Assembly (NCBI RefSeq): GCF_006716085.1
Contig: NZ_VFON01000002.1
Span: forward strand, 62,001 to 126,000
Reading direction: 5' to 3'
Length of the DNA stretch: 64,000 nt
Source of the DNA: Leucobacter komagatae
GTDB lineage: Bacteria > Actinomycetota > Actinomycetes > Actinomycetales > Microbacteriaceae
Of this stretch, positions 32,513 through 41,044 are shown in pieces. The position numbers and the translations under genes were made by a program. The notes below the pieces were generated by a model, which worked only from the letters and a program-made list of their open reading frames with translations, ran no database searches and was not told the origin of the DNA. Numbering within the stretch: position 1 is the stretch's first letter; the number at the start of each line of letters is the position of its first letter.

Positions 32513-34240
32513 ATGGCTCTCCCCGGCGCACGCCCCGTCCGCGCACCACGCGGCACCGAGATCTCAGCGAAGAGCTGGCAGACCGAGGCCCCGCTTCGCA
32601 TGCTCATGAACAACCTCGACCCCGAGGTTGCCGAGCGACCCGACGACCTCGTCGTCTACGGCGGAACCGGCCGCGCGGCCCGCAGCTGGGAGGCGTTCGA
32701 CGCGATCGTCGACACGCTCCGCGACCTTGAGGAAGACGAGACCCTCCTCGTGCAGTCGGGCAAGCCCGTCGGCGTCTTCCGCACGAACAAGTGGGCGCCG
32801 CGCGTGCTGCTCGCGAACTCCAACCTCGTCGGCGACTGGGCGACGTGGCCCGAGTTCAGAAAGCTCGAGGCCGAGGGCCTCATGATGTACGGCCAAATGA
32901 CGGCGGGCTCGTGGATCTACATCGGCACGCAGGGCATCCTCCAGGGCACCTACGAAACGTTCGCGGCGGCGGGGCGAAAGCTCCAGGGCCAGGGCCGCAT
33001 CGCCCCTATTGGGGGCAAGGGATCCCTCGCGGGCACCATCACGCTCACCGGCGGCTGCGGCGGCATGGGCGGCGCGCAGCCGCTCGCCGTGACGCTCAAC
33101 GACGGCGCGTGCCTCATCGTCGACGTCGACAAGACCCGCCTCGACCGCCGCGCCGGCAAGCGCTACCTCGACGAGGTCGTCACCGATCTCGACGAAGCAC
33201 TCGCGAAGGTGCAGCGGGCGAAGGAGGAGCGCCGCGGCTGGTCGGTCGGGCTCGTCGGCAACGCCGCCGAGGTCTTCCCCGAGATCCTCCGTCGCCACCA
33301 GGCCGGCGAGGTCACGATCGATCTCGTCACCGATCAGACGAGCGCCCATGACCCGCTCTCCTACCTGCCGGTTGGCTACGCGGTCGAGGAGCGGCTCGCG
33401 CGCGCCGATCAGGATCCTGAGCAGTTCACTCGCGACGCCCAGGCAGCGATGGCAGCGCACGTCAGGGCGATGGTCGAGTTCCAGGACGCCGGGGCAGAGG
33501 TCTTCGACTACGGCAACTCGATCCACGATGAGGCCCGCAAGGGCGGCTATGACCGCGCGTTCGAATTCCCGGGCTTCGTTCCCGCCTACATCCGGCCGCT
33601 CTTCTGCGAGGGTCTCGGCCCGTTCCGCTGGGCCGCGCTGTCGGGCGACCCCGAGGACATCCGCGTGACCGATGAGGCGCTCAAGGAGCTGTTTCCCGAG
33701 AACACCCACCTGCACAAGTGGCTCGACGCGGCCGCCGAGCGGGTGGAGTTTGAGGGCCTCCCCGCCCGCATCTGCTGGCTCGGGTACGGCGAGCGCCACC
33801 AGGCCGGCCTGCTCTTCAACAGGCTCGTCGCCGAGGGGAAGTTGAAGGCGCCGATCGTCATTGGCCGCGACCACCTTGACTCGGGGTCGGTCGCGTCGCC
33901 GTATCGCGAGACCGAGGCGATGGCCGACGGCTCTGACGCGATCGCCGACTGGCCGCTGCTCAACGCCCTCACCGCGACGTCCTCGGGTGCGACCTGGGTG
34001 TCGATCCACCACGGTGGCGGCGTCGGCATCGGCCGCTCGATCCACACGGGCCAGGTCTCGGTCGCCGACGGCACCGAGCTTGCTGCCGAGAAGCTCGAGC
34101 GGCTGCTCACGAACGACCCCGGGATGGGCGTCATCCGCCACGTCGATGCCGGCTACCAGCGCGCAGACGAGGTCGCGAAGGAGCGCGGGGTGCGGGTGCC
34201 GCTCGAGCCGACGATCCGCAACACCGAGACCGCCTGGTAA
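32513..34240 (+). CDS. hutU: Urocanate hydratase (575 aa)
   Basis: Recognisable throughout as urocanase: an N-terminal [14 protein letters not shown] segment (here [20 protein letters not shown]), the NAD-binding [15 protein letters not shown] region, and [13 protein letters not shown]. It converts urocanate to imidazolonepropionate using tightly bound NAD+ in the cytoplasm, step two of histidine degradation. AAAGGA precedes ATG 32513. hutI follows 57 bp downstream on the same strand, so the two form a transcript. An apparent 1090-residue frame on the other strand is only a shadow. Confidence 0.97.
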   Translation: MALPGARPVRAPRGTEISAKSWQTEAPLRMLMNNLDPEVAERPDDLVVYGGTGRAARSWEAFDAIVDTLRDLEEDETLLVQSGKPVGVFRTNKWAPRVLLANSNLVGDWATWPEFRKLEAEGLMMYGQMTAGSWIYIGTQGILQGTYETFAAAGRKLQGQGRIAPIGGKGSLAGTITLTGGCGGMGGAQPLAVTLNDGACLIVDVDKTRLDRRAGKRYLDEVVTDLDEALAKVQRAKEERRGWSVGLVGNAAEVFPEILRRHQAGEVTIDLVTDQTSAHDPLSYLPVGYAVEERLARADQDPEQFTRDAQAAMAAHVRAMVEFQDAGAEVFDYGNSIHDEARKGGYDRAFEFPGFVPAYIRPLFCEGLGPFRWAALSGDPEDIRVTDEALKELFPENTHLHKWLDAAAERVEFEGLPARICWLGYGERHQAGLLFNRLVAEGKLKAPIVIGRDHLDSGSVASPYRETEAMADGSDAIADWPLLNALTATSSGATWVSIHHGGGVGIGRSIHTGQVSVADGTELAAEKLERLLTNDPGMGVIRHVDAGYQRADEVAKERGVRVPLEPTIRNTETAW

Positions 34241-34297
34241 TCGCGGCGGGCCCGCGAAGCGAACGACACAGACGACACCTCCTGGGAGACTGAGCAC

Positions 34298-35521
34298 ATG
34301 ACCCACGCGATCCTCATCGACAACATCGGCGAGCTCACCACGAACGACCCCGCGATCGGCGCCGGGATCGGGGGGCGCCTGAGCGACGCAGCCGTAGTGA
34401 TCGACGGCGACAGGATCGCGTGGGTTGGCCCGGCGGCGGAGGCCCCCGCCGCGGACGAGCGCGTCGACGCCGTCGGCCGCGCGGTGCTCCCGGGCTGGGT
34501 CGATTCGCACACCCACATGGTGTTCGCGGGCGACCGCACGGCCGAGTTCGAGGCACGCATGGCCGGTGAGGGATATGCCGCCGGCGGCATCAACGTGACC
34601 GTGAACGCAACGCGTGCCGCTTCCGACGCCGAGCTCGGGGCGAACCTCGGCCGGCTCGTCGGCGAGGCGCTCCGCGATGGCACGACCACGATGGAGACGA
34701 AGACCGGCTACGGGCTGACCGTCGAGGACGAGGTGCGCTCCGCCCGCGTCGCCGCGAGCCAGGTCGACGCCGTCACATTCCTCGGCGCGCATCTGGTGCC
34801 GGCTGGGTCTGACCCGGCAGAGTACCTCGACCTCGTCACCGGGCCAATGCTCGCGGCCGTCGCTCCCCTCGTCAGCGCGGTCGACGTGTTCTGCGAGACC
34901 GGGGCGTTCGACGGGGCCGCGACCGAGCGCATCCTCACCGCGGCGACCGCGGCTGGCCTCGCGACCCGCGTGCACGGGAACCAGCTCGGCCCCGGGCCCG
35001 GCACCCAACTCGCGGTCGCCCACGGTGCGCTGAGCGTCGACCACCTCGGCTTCCTCGACGACGCCGACGTCGAGGCGCTCGCTGGATCTTGGGCGAATAG
35101 CGCGCGCGGCACCGTCGCGACGGTGCTTCCCGCGTGCGATCTCTCGACGCGCATGCCGCTCGCCCCGGCGAAACGGCTCCTGGAAGCCGGCGCCGTGGTC
35201 GCGATCGCATCGAACTGCAACCCGGGTACCTCGTACACGAGCTCGATGGGCTTCTGCGTCGCGACCGCGGTGCTGCAGATGGGGCTCTCGATCCAGGAGG
35301 CCGTGCGGGCCGCGACGCTTGGCGGTGCGGTCGCGCTCGGCATGCACGAGGACGGCTGGATCGATCCGCGCGGCGAGGAACAGGGCCGCGTCGGCGTGAT
35401 CGCCCCCGGCGCGCGCGCCGACGTGCAACTGCTCGACGCCCCGTCGGCCACGCACCTCGCGTACCGGCCAGGCATGCGCCTCACACACGGCGTGTGGAAG
35501 GCTGGCGTTCGCGCGGTCTAG
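34298..35521 (+). CDS. hutI: Imidazolonepropionase (407 aa)
   Basis: Amidohydrolase-fold enzyme with the metal pair VDSHTHMVFAGDR, then METKTGYGL, VHGNQLG, SVDHLGFLDD and ASNCNPGTSYTSSM, all typical of HutI. It opens the imidazolone ring to N-formimino-L-glutamate, the HutG substrate. ATG 34298 has GGGAGA upstream. Its stop codon shares the palindromic CTAG with the stop of the convergent MFS gene (4-bp overlap, 35518-35521). Confidence 0.96.
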   Translation: MTHAILIDNIGELTTNDPAIGAGIGGRLSDAAVVIDGDRIAWVGPAAEAPAADERVDAVGRAVLPGWVDSHTHMVFAGDRTAEFEARMAGEGYAAGGINVTVNATRAASDAELGANLGRLVGEALRDGTTTMETKTGYGLTVEDEVRSARVAASQVDAVTFLGAHLVPAGSDPAEYLDLVTGPMLAAVAPLVSAVDVFCETGAFDGAATERILTAATAAGLATRVHGNQLGPGPGTQLAVAHGALSVDHLGFLDDADVEALAGSWANSARGTVATVLPACDLSTRMPLAPAKRLLEAGAVVAIASNCNPGTSYTSSMGFCVATAVLQMGLSIQEAVRAATLGGAVALGMHEDGWIDPRGEEQGRVGVIAPGARADVQLLDAPSATHLAYRPGMRLTHGVWKAGVRAV

Positions 35522-36792
35522 GAACGAGCGGCAGTCTCTACCGCTCCCCGCTCGCGCTTCGCGAGGCTCGTGAACCGCGTGCGCCCCACGACGACAATCG
35601 CGCCCACCATGAGCAAGAACCCGAGAGCGTACGGCGCCGCGTGGGAGACGCTCGCGTAGAGCACCCCGGCAATGAGCGGCGCGATGACGTTCACGCCGGT
35701 GTTCAGCGACTGCATCACCCCGGCGATCCACCCCTGTTCGTGCTCGCCGACCTGCTGCGACAGCACACCGTCCATCGCCGCGGTCGCGGGGCCCTGGCCG
35801 CCGCCGATGAGTAGCGTCCCGACGATCAGGATCCACGGCTCCGCAAACACCGACCCGACTATAGCGAGTGCCGCGAGCCCGACCGCCTGGGCGATGAGCC
35901 CGGCGACGATGATGCCGCGTTCACCGAGCCTGGGCAGGAGCGCCTGCATGAGCACGCCCTGCAGCACGATGTCGAGAATGCCAATCGCTGCGGTGAGCAG
36001 CCCGATCGCCGTGGCGGTCCACTGCACCTGGTCGAGCGCGAGCACGCTGAAGTTGTTCACGAACATCCCGAACGGGAGCGCGACGAAGACGAGGGCGACG
36101 AGCAGGCCGCGCAGCTCGGGCCGGCCGAACGCTCCCTTGAACACGGCGACAGGGTGGAGCCCCTCAAGCTTCAGGCGCCGCGTGCGCTTCTCAGGGGCGA
36201 GACTTTCGGGGAGCGCGAAGAAACTGATGATCGCGACGACGAGTGCGATCCCAGCGGTCACGAACACGGGCAGATCGATGTGGATCGCGGCGAGCAGCCC
36301 GCCGAGGGCCGGCCCGATCATGAAGCCGACGCCGTTCAGCGCGCCGAGCAGTCCGAAGCGCTTCGCCCGCTCCGCGGGCGGCGTGATGTCGGCGGCGTAG
36401 GCGAACAGCGCCGGCATGTCCCCCGCGGTAATGCCCTGGATGACGCGGCCGGCAAGGAGCACCCAGATCGAGCCGCCGATGCCGAACGTCGCGAATCCGA
36501 CCGCTGCGCCGAGCGTCGCGACGATGATTACCGGGCGGCGGCCAAACCTGTCAGACAGCCCACCGAAGAGGGGCGCGACGAGAAAGGCGCACAGCGCGTT
36601 CACCGATTCGAGCACGCCAACCCAGACGGCGAGGTGAGCGGGGGTGTCGACGTAGCGCTGCACGACGAAGGGCAGCACGGGGAGCACCACCGTCATACCG
36701 ATGACGTTGAGCATGGTGATGGAGATGAGGGTGAGCCAGGCTCGACGCCTGGTTGCTGGCGCCTGCGTGGACACCGCGGATGAGTTAACCAT
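35518..36792 (-). CDS. MFS drug exporter, TetA-like (424 aa)
   Basis: Twelve hydrophobic helices with MFS motif A as APLFGGLSDRFGRRPVI, and a helix-1 start ISITMLNVIGMTVVLPVLPF typical of the TetA/Tet(V) group. ATG 36792 is chosen because a TTGACT/TACACT promoter puts the transcript start at that codon (leaderless). ATG 36810 is an alternative; the longer frame to 37092 would overlap the tetR gene. It forms a divergent pair with that regulator and splits the hut cluster. Tetracycline or another hydrophobic compound may be exported, but the ligand is unknown. Confidence 0.88.
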   Translation of the reverse strand: MVNSSAVSTQAPATRRRAWLTLISITMLNVIGMTVVLPVLPFVVQRYVDTPAHLAVWVGVLESVNALCAFLVAPLFGGLSDRFGRRPVIIVATLGAAVGFATFGIGGSIWVLLAGRVIQGITAGDMPALFAYAADITPPAERAKRFGLLGALNGVGFMIGPALGGLLAAIHIDLPVFVTAGIALVVAIISFFALPESLAPEKRTRRLKLEGLHPVAVFKGAFGRPELRGLLVALVFVALPFGMFVNNFSVLALDQVQWTATAIGLLTAAIGILDIVLQGVLMQALLPRLGERGIIVAGLIAQAVGLAALAIVGSVFAEPWILIVGTLLIGGGQGPATAAMDGVLSQQVGEHEQGWIAGVMQSLNTGVNVIAPLIAGVLYASVSHAAPYALGFLLMVGAIVVVGRTRFTSLAKRERGAVETAARS

Positions 36793-36799
36793 GCGCAAA

Positions 36800-36836
36800 A
36801 GTGTACTCATACCAGTTTCGAAGTCAAGCCAGTTTT
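36800..36836 (-). promoter_or_regulatory. Leaderless promoter with CCAGTTT direct repeats
   Basis: On the minus strand, TTGACT (36822-36827) and TACACT (36800-36805) are 16 bp apart, placing the start near 36793, next to the MFS ATG. CCAGTTT occurs at 36812-36818 and 36829-36835, 17 bp apart, overlapping the promoter: a likely TetR-type operator. Confidence 0.6.
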
Positions 36837-36879
36837 GAATCAATACCACCAATGGCGCGGAAGGCGGTAGGATCGGGGC

Positions 36880-37488
36880 ATGGCTGAGCAACCGACACTC
36901 GGGCGCCGCGAGCGCAAGAAGGCGGCGACGCGCAAGGCGATCTCCGATACCGCAACGCTCATGTTCCTCGAGCGCGGGTTCGACAACGTGAGCATTCGCG
37001 AGATCGCCGACCGCGCGGACGTCTCTCCGACCACGGTGTTCGCGCATTTCCCCCGGAAAGAGGCGCTCGTCTTCGACGAGGACGAGGAGCACCGCGACGG
37101 GCTCGTCTCAACTGTTCGAGACAGGCCGACAGGTGTCTCGATCACCGACGCCCTGTACGAGTACTACCTGCACGGAATGCTCGCTGACCGCGCCGAGCAT
37201 GGAGACAGCACCCGCGAGTTCCTCGCACTGCTCGACCGCACGCCCGCACTCGCTGACTACGCCGCGCGCATGTGGACCAGGCACGAGCACGCTCTCGCGG
37301 CGGCCATCGCTGAAGACATGGGCCTCTCCGAACCGAGCGCCGAGGTTCGGGCGTACGCACGTTTCGTTCTACAGATTCAACTGCTGGCAAACAATGACGA
37401 CGATCCTGCGGCGATGCTCAAGGCTTCCTTCCGCATCCTGAACGACGGCTGGCGCGCTTTCGCCACCGAACGCGAGGCCGGGCGCTAG
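36880..37488 (+). CDS. TetR-family transcriptional regulator (202 aa)
   Basis: The N-terminal HTH is clear (TRKAISDTATLMFLERGFDNVSIREIADRADVSPTTVFAHFPRKEALVF), followed by a helical ligand-binding domain without recognised specificity. It is divergent from the MFS gene, the standard layout for a local repressor of an exporter. The ~90-bp gap holds the promoter and CCAGTTT repeats. ATG 36880 lies after GGCGGTAGGATC, a weak ribosome site. It ends in a hairpin shared with the convergent IclR gene. Confidence 0.9.
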   Translation: MAEQPTLGRRERKKAATRKAISDTATLMFLERGFDNVSIREIADRADVSPTTVFAHFPRKEALVFDEDEEHRDGLVSTVRDRPTGVSITDALYEYYLHGMLADRAEHGDSTREFLALLDRTPALADYAARMWTRHEHALAAAIAEDMGLSEPSAEVRAYARFVLQIQLLANNDDDPAAMLKASFRILNDGWRAFATEREAGR

Positions 37489-37491
37489 ATG

Positions 37492-37515
37492 TAGCCAGCC
37501 CGCGAGGCTGGGCTA
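37492..37515. terminator. Short hairpin between convergent tetR and iclR genes
   Basis: TAGCCAGCC and GGCTGGGCTA pair with one bulged base around a CGCGA loop. The right arm includes the stop codon of the IclR gene. Moderate terminator candidate for both strands. Confidence 0.45.
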
Positions 37516-38301
37516 GGAGCTCTCGGGCGTCGCGCGGCCGTGGATGCGCGCCGACAGCGCGTTCGCGACCTCGCGGACGTCGCTCGCGAGAGTGGCGAAC
37601 TCCCCCTCGCCGTGCTCTTCATCGCTGAACGTCACGGCAACGGCCGCGATCGGCCACCCTCGATGGTCAAGCACGGGCGAAGCGACAGACGAGAGCCCCT
37701 CGGTGACCGAGCCCCGCTCGAGCGCGAAGCCCCGCGTGGTCGTGTCGTCGAGCACGGCACGGAGCCGCGAGTAGCGGTTCACCCCGTCGGGGCCCGCGAG
37801 GCGGTGCGCGAACGACTGCGCGTTCGGGTACAGCGCACGCACCTGCGCACGGGGCAGCTTCGCGAGGATCGCGCGCCCGCTCGCGGTGAGGTGCATCGGC
37901 AGGCGCACGTCAACGTCGGTCACGAGCGACGGGGCACCCTGCGCGCGCTCCTCGATGACGTACAGCACGTCGCGGCCGCTCGGCACCGCGAGGTGGCCGC
38001 TCACGCGCACCCGGTCGACGAGTGCGGCGAGCAGCGGCCTGCCGAGGCGCGCGATGGGCTCCTGCCGCTCGTAGGCTGAGCTGAGCTCGACCGCCGCGAT
38101 CCCGAGCCCGTAGCGCTTTTCCTCGGCGAGGTGCATGACGTAACCGTGCTCCTGCAGCGTCGCGAGCAGCTGGTAGGCGGTCGAGCGCGGGAGGCCGAGC
38201 TGCGTCGCGATGATGCTCGCGGGCACGGGGCCGCGCGAGCGCGCGAGCAGCGTCAGGATGCGCAGCGTTTGGTCTGCCGCGGGCACCTTCGGCTCTGTCA
38301 T
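37513..38301 (-). CDS. IclR-family regulator, probable HutR (262 aa)
   Basis: A winged helix near the N-terminus (DQTLRILTLLARSRGPVPASIIATQLGLPRSTAYQLLATLQEHGYV) is followed by an IclR effector domain with LHLTASGRA-type loop (MHLTASGRAILAKLP) and GFALERGSVTEGLSSVASPV. It sits 34 bp downstream of hutH on the same strand and is probably in its transcript. In Corynebacterium, the hut regulator HutR is also IclR-type and acts as an activator or repressor of hut genes. The palindromes at 32407 and 39974 are its likely targets. Symbol not assigned because orthology is inferred. Confidence 0.85.
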   Translation of the reverse strand: MTEPKVPAADQTLRILTLLARSRGPVPASIIATQLGLPRSTAYQLLATLQEHGYVMHLAEEKRYGLGIAAVELSSAYERQEPIARLGRPLLAALVDRVRVSGHLAVPSGRDVLYVIEERAQGAPSLVTDVDVRLPMHLTASGRAILAKLPRAQVRALYPNAQSFAHRLAGPDGVNRYSRLRAVLDDTTTRGFALERGSVTEGLSSVASPVLDHRGWPIAAVAVTFSDEEHGEGEFATLASDVREVANALSARIHGRATPESS

Positions 38302-38335
38302 GGGTGCAGCCTATCGGGCGCGCGCTCCAGAAGAG

Positions 38336-39919
38336 CTACCCGAAGTTCCGCCCGAGCGCGGACTCCGCCGCGTCGAGCACCGCGCCACTCGAGACGAACC
38401 CGTGGGCCGCGTCGATCGTCGGCGAGAGGAACGTGTCGGTGTCGGGCGCGGGAATCTCGGTGCGGAAGAGCGCGTGGATTGCGGCCGTCGCCGGAGCAGG
38501 TGTGCCCGCCCCCTCCGCGGCGCGGAAGTCGAGCGCACGCGTCGACGTTAGCAGCTCGATCGAGAGCACGCGGGCGAGCCCGTCGATCGACCGCCGCAGC
38601 TTGCGGGCGGCCGCCCAGCCCATCGAGACGTGGTCCTCCTGCATCGCCGACGACGGGATCGAGTCAACCGACGCGGGCGCCGCGAGCCGCTTGAGCTCGG
38701 AGACGATACCCGCCGCCGTGTACTGCGCAATCATGAGACCCGAGTCGAGGCCCGCGTCTGCGGCGAGGAACGGCGGGAGGCCGTGGTTGCGCGCGACGTC
38801 GAGGAACCTGTCCGTGCGGCGCTCGCTGATCGACGCGAGGTCCGCGACCGCGATCGCAAGGAAGTCGAGCACGTATGCGACGGGAGCGCCGTGGAAGTTA
38901 CCGTTCGATTCGACGCGGCCGTCGGGCAGCACGACCGGGTTGTCGACGGCGGAGGCAAGCTCGACGGCTGCGATCCGATCCGCGTGGCCAGCGGTGTCGC
39001 GGGCAGCCCCGTGCACCTGGGGCGCGCAGCGCAGCGAGTAGGCGTCTTGCACCCGGCTGAACTCGCCCTCCTTCGGGCGCTGCACGAGGCGCGAGTCGGC
39101 GAGCACGGCGGCCATGTTCGCGGCCGATGCCGCCTGGCCCGGGTGCGGCCTGAGCGCGTGCAGCTCGGGCTGGAACACGGCGTCGGTGCCGGTCAGCGCC
39201 TCAATGCTCGCGGCTGCGGCGATGTCGGCGACAGCGAACAGCCCGTCAAGGTCGTGGAGCGCGAGGCAGAGCATGCCGAGCATGCCGTCGGTGCCGTTGA
39301 TGAGGGCGAGTCCCTCCTTCTCGGCGAGCACGAGGGGCTCGATGCCAGCGGCCGCGAGCGCTTCGGCGGCGGGGATGGTCGGCGCGTGCGGATCCTCATC
39401 CGCGGCAGTACCAACGCGCACATTGCCCTCGCCCATGAGCGTGAGCGCGCAGTGCGCGAGCGGGCTCAGGTCGCCCGAGCAGCCGAGCGAACCGTACTCG
39501 TGGACGACGGGCGTGATGCCCGCGTTCAGGATCGCGGCGTACGTCTCTACGACGACTGGCCGCACCCCCGTCCGGCCCGTCGTGAGCGTCTGCAGGCGCA
39601 GCAGCATGAGGGCGCGCACGACCTCGCGCTCGACCTCGGCGCCCGTGCCGGCGGCGTGCGAGCGAATCAGGCTGCGCTGCAGCTGCTGCCGCTTCTCGAC
39701 AGGGATCTGTACCTTCGCGAGCGCGCCAAAGCCTGTCGAGACGCCGTAGTGCGGGCGTGTGTCGTCTGCGAGCGTTTCGATCACGGCGCGGCTCTCGGCC
39801 ACCCGGGCGAGCGCGTCGGGCGATATCAGGATCGACGCATCGTCTCGTGCGACCGCGACAACGTCGGCGCGGCTGAGCGGGGCGTCCCCGAGAGTGATGG
39901 TGCGTGAGTTCTGTGTCAT
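38336..39919 (-). CDS. hutH: Histidine ammonia-lyase (527 aa)
   Basis: Full-length HAL/PAL superfamily protein. HYGVSTGFG carries the catalytic Tyr60, and GSLGCSGDLSPLAH carries the tripeptide that cyclises to the MIO cofactor, here Cys147-Ser148-Gly149 rather than the usual Ala-Ser-Gly. QDAYSLRCAPQVHGA and SVDSIPSSAMQEDHVSMG are also conserved. It releases ammonia from histidine to form urocanate, the first step of the pathway. ATG 39919 is chosen on alignment to the family start; 13 extra codons back to 39958 would run toward the operator. Divergent from hutG. Confidence 0.95.
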   Translation of the reverse strand: MTQNSRTITLGDAPLSRADVVAVARDDASILISPDALARVAESRAVIETLADDTRPHYGVSTGFGALAKVQIPVEKRQQLQRSLIRSHAAGTGAEVEREVVRALMLLRLQTLTTGRTGVRPVVVETYAAILNAGITPVVHEYGSLGCSGDLSPLAHCALTLMGEGNVRVGTAADEDPHAPTIPAAEALAAAGIEPLVLAEKEGLALINGTDGMLGMLCLALHDLDGLFAVADIAAAASIEALTGTDAVFQPELHALRPHPGQAASAANMAAVLADSRLVQRPKEGEFSRVQDAYSLRCAPQVHGAARDTAGHADRIAAVELASAVDNPVVLPDGRVESNGNFHGAPVAYVLDFLAIAVADLASISERRTDRFLDVARNHGLPPFLAADAGLDSGLMIAQYTAAGIVSELKRLAAPASVDSIPSSAMQEDHVSMGWAAARKLRRSIDGLARVLSIELLTSTRALDFRAAEGAGTPAPATAAIHALFRTEIPAPDTDTFLSPTIDAAHGFVSSGAVLDAAESALGRNFG

Positions 39920-39973
39920 GGTTCGATCACACCGCATTCGGCCGCCGAAGTGGCACATCGCGCGCCACCTCGT

Positions 39974-39989
39974 GTCCGGGGTACCGGAC
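39974..39989. promoter_or_regulatory. Candidate HutR operator between hutH and hutG
   Basis: GTCCGGGGTACCGGAC lies 54 nt from both the hutH and hutG start codons, central in the divergent promoter region. It is not part of a longer hairpin, which favours a protein-binding site. It shares both 6-bp arms with the site at 32407. Confidence 0.6.
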
Positions 39990-40043
39990 TAAGGCGTCGG
40001 CGTGGCATGCCGCGACCCGCGACTCCGTTGCTAGCTTGCCAAT

Positions 40044-41042
40044 ATGACCACCCCAACTAGCAACGACGCTCGCCCGCTCCCCCACGACCCGAATTGGCCG
40101 CGCGCCGGCGCCTGGCCCACGCCCGACGCCGGCACTGGCGGTGGCACTGACGCTGCCGTTGGCACCCGCATTGACCTGGGGCTGATCGGCATTCCGACGT
40201 CACGCACCTCACTGTCGCCAACGAACGCTCACCTGACGCCGGCCGCGGTGCGCGAGGCCCTCCGCCGCTACTCAGACCACATCGTCGCCGCGGGCACGCC
40301 GGGGTCACGCGGCGAGGAGATCGAGACTGTGCTTGGGGAGGCACTCACGATTCGCGACGCGGGGGACGTCGCTGATCCAGACACCGAGGCCGGGGAGGTC
40401 GCGGCGGCGGCTGCCGTACGCGAGCTCGCCGCGCGCTCCGAGCTCATCGTGGCCCTGGGCGGCGACAACGCCCTGACGGTGCCCGCCGCGCTCGGGGTCG
40501 CGGGCGACGCGCTCGGCTCGGCCGGGCTCATCACGCTCGACGCCCACCACGACCTGCGTGATGGCAGGTCGAACGGCTCCCCCGTGCGCACGCTCGTCGA
40601 GGCGGGGCTCGACCCCCGCCGGATCGTGCAGATCGGCATCGCCGACTTCGCAAACTCCCGCGCCTACCGCGAGCGGGCGAAGGCGTGGGGCATCACCGTG
40701 ATCCACCGCGACGAGCTGTTCTCGCGCCCCCTCGCCGAGATCGCCGCGGAGGCGCTCGAGGTCGCCGGGGCGGGCGGCGGGCCGATTCACGTCGACCTCG
40801 ACGTCGACGTCTGCGACCGGTCGGTCGCCCCGGGCTGCCCTGCCTCAATCCCGGGCGGCATCCAGGCCCACGAGCTGCGGGCCTTCGCGCGAGTGTTCGC
40901 GGCAGACCCGCGGGTCAAGGGCATCGACATTGCCGAGGTCGACGCGACCGCCGATACCCCCGACGGGCGCACCGTGCGCCTCGCCGCACTCTGCATACTC
41001 GAGGCGGCGGCGGGGCTCGCGGCGCGACTCGGGAGGGCGTAA
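40044..41042 (+). CDS. hutG: Formimidoylglutamase, ureohydrolase family (332 aa)
   Basis: Arginase-fold enzyme with DAHHDLRDG and [10 protein letters not shown], which supply most of the two-manganese site, and PGGI-type ending ([15 protein letters not shown]). The usual GGDH motif reads GGDN here ([11 protein letters not shown]), so one classical His ligand is replaced by Asn. The family hydrolyses N-formimino-L-glutamate to glutamate and formamide. Divergent from hutH and 2 bp upstream of a permease gene. ATG 40044 lacks a strong ribosome site. Context makes HutG more likely than agmatinase. Confidence 0.9.
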   Translation: MTTPTSNDARPLPHDPNWPRAGAWPTPDAGTGGGTDAAVGTRIDLGLIGIPTSRTSLSPTNAHLTPAAVREALRRYSDHIVAAGTPGSRGEEIETVLGEALTIRDAGDVADPDTEAGEVAAAAAVRELAARSELIVALGGDNALTVPAALGVAGDALGSAGLITLDAHHDLRDGRSNGSPVRTLVEAGLDPRRIVQIGIADFANSRAYRERAKAWGITVIHRDELFSRPLAEIAAEALEVAGAGGGPIHVDLDVDVCDRSVAPGCPASIPGGIQAHELRAFARVFAADPRVKGIDIAEVDATADTPDGRTVRLAALCILEAAAGLAARLGRA

Positions 41043-41044
41043 CC

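Noticed and set aside
32564..35836. 1090-residue open frame on the - strand
   Set aside because: It is antisense to hutU and hutI, both unmistakable on the + strand, and shows only Arg/Asp/Val-rich shadow composition.
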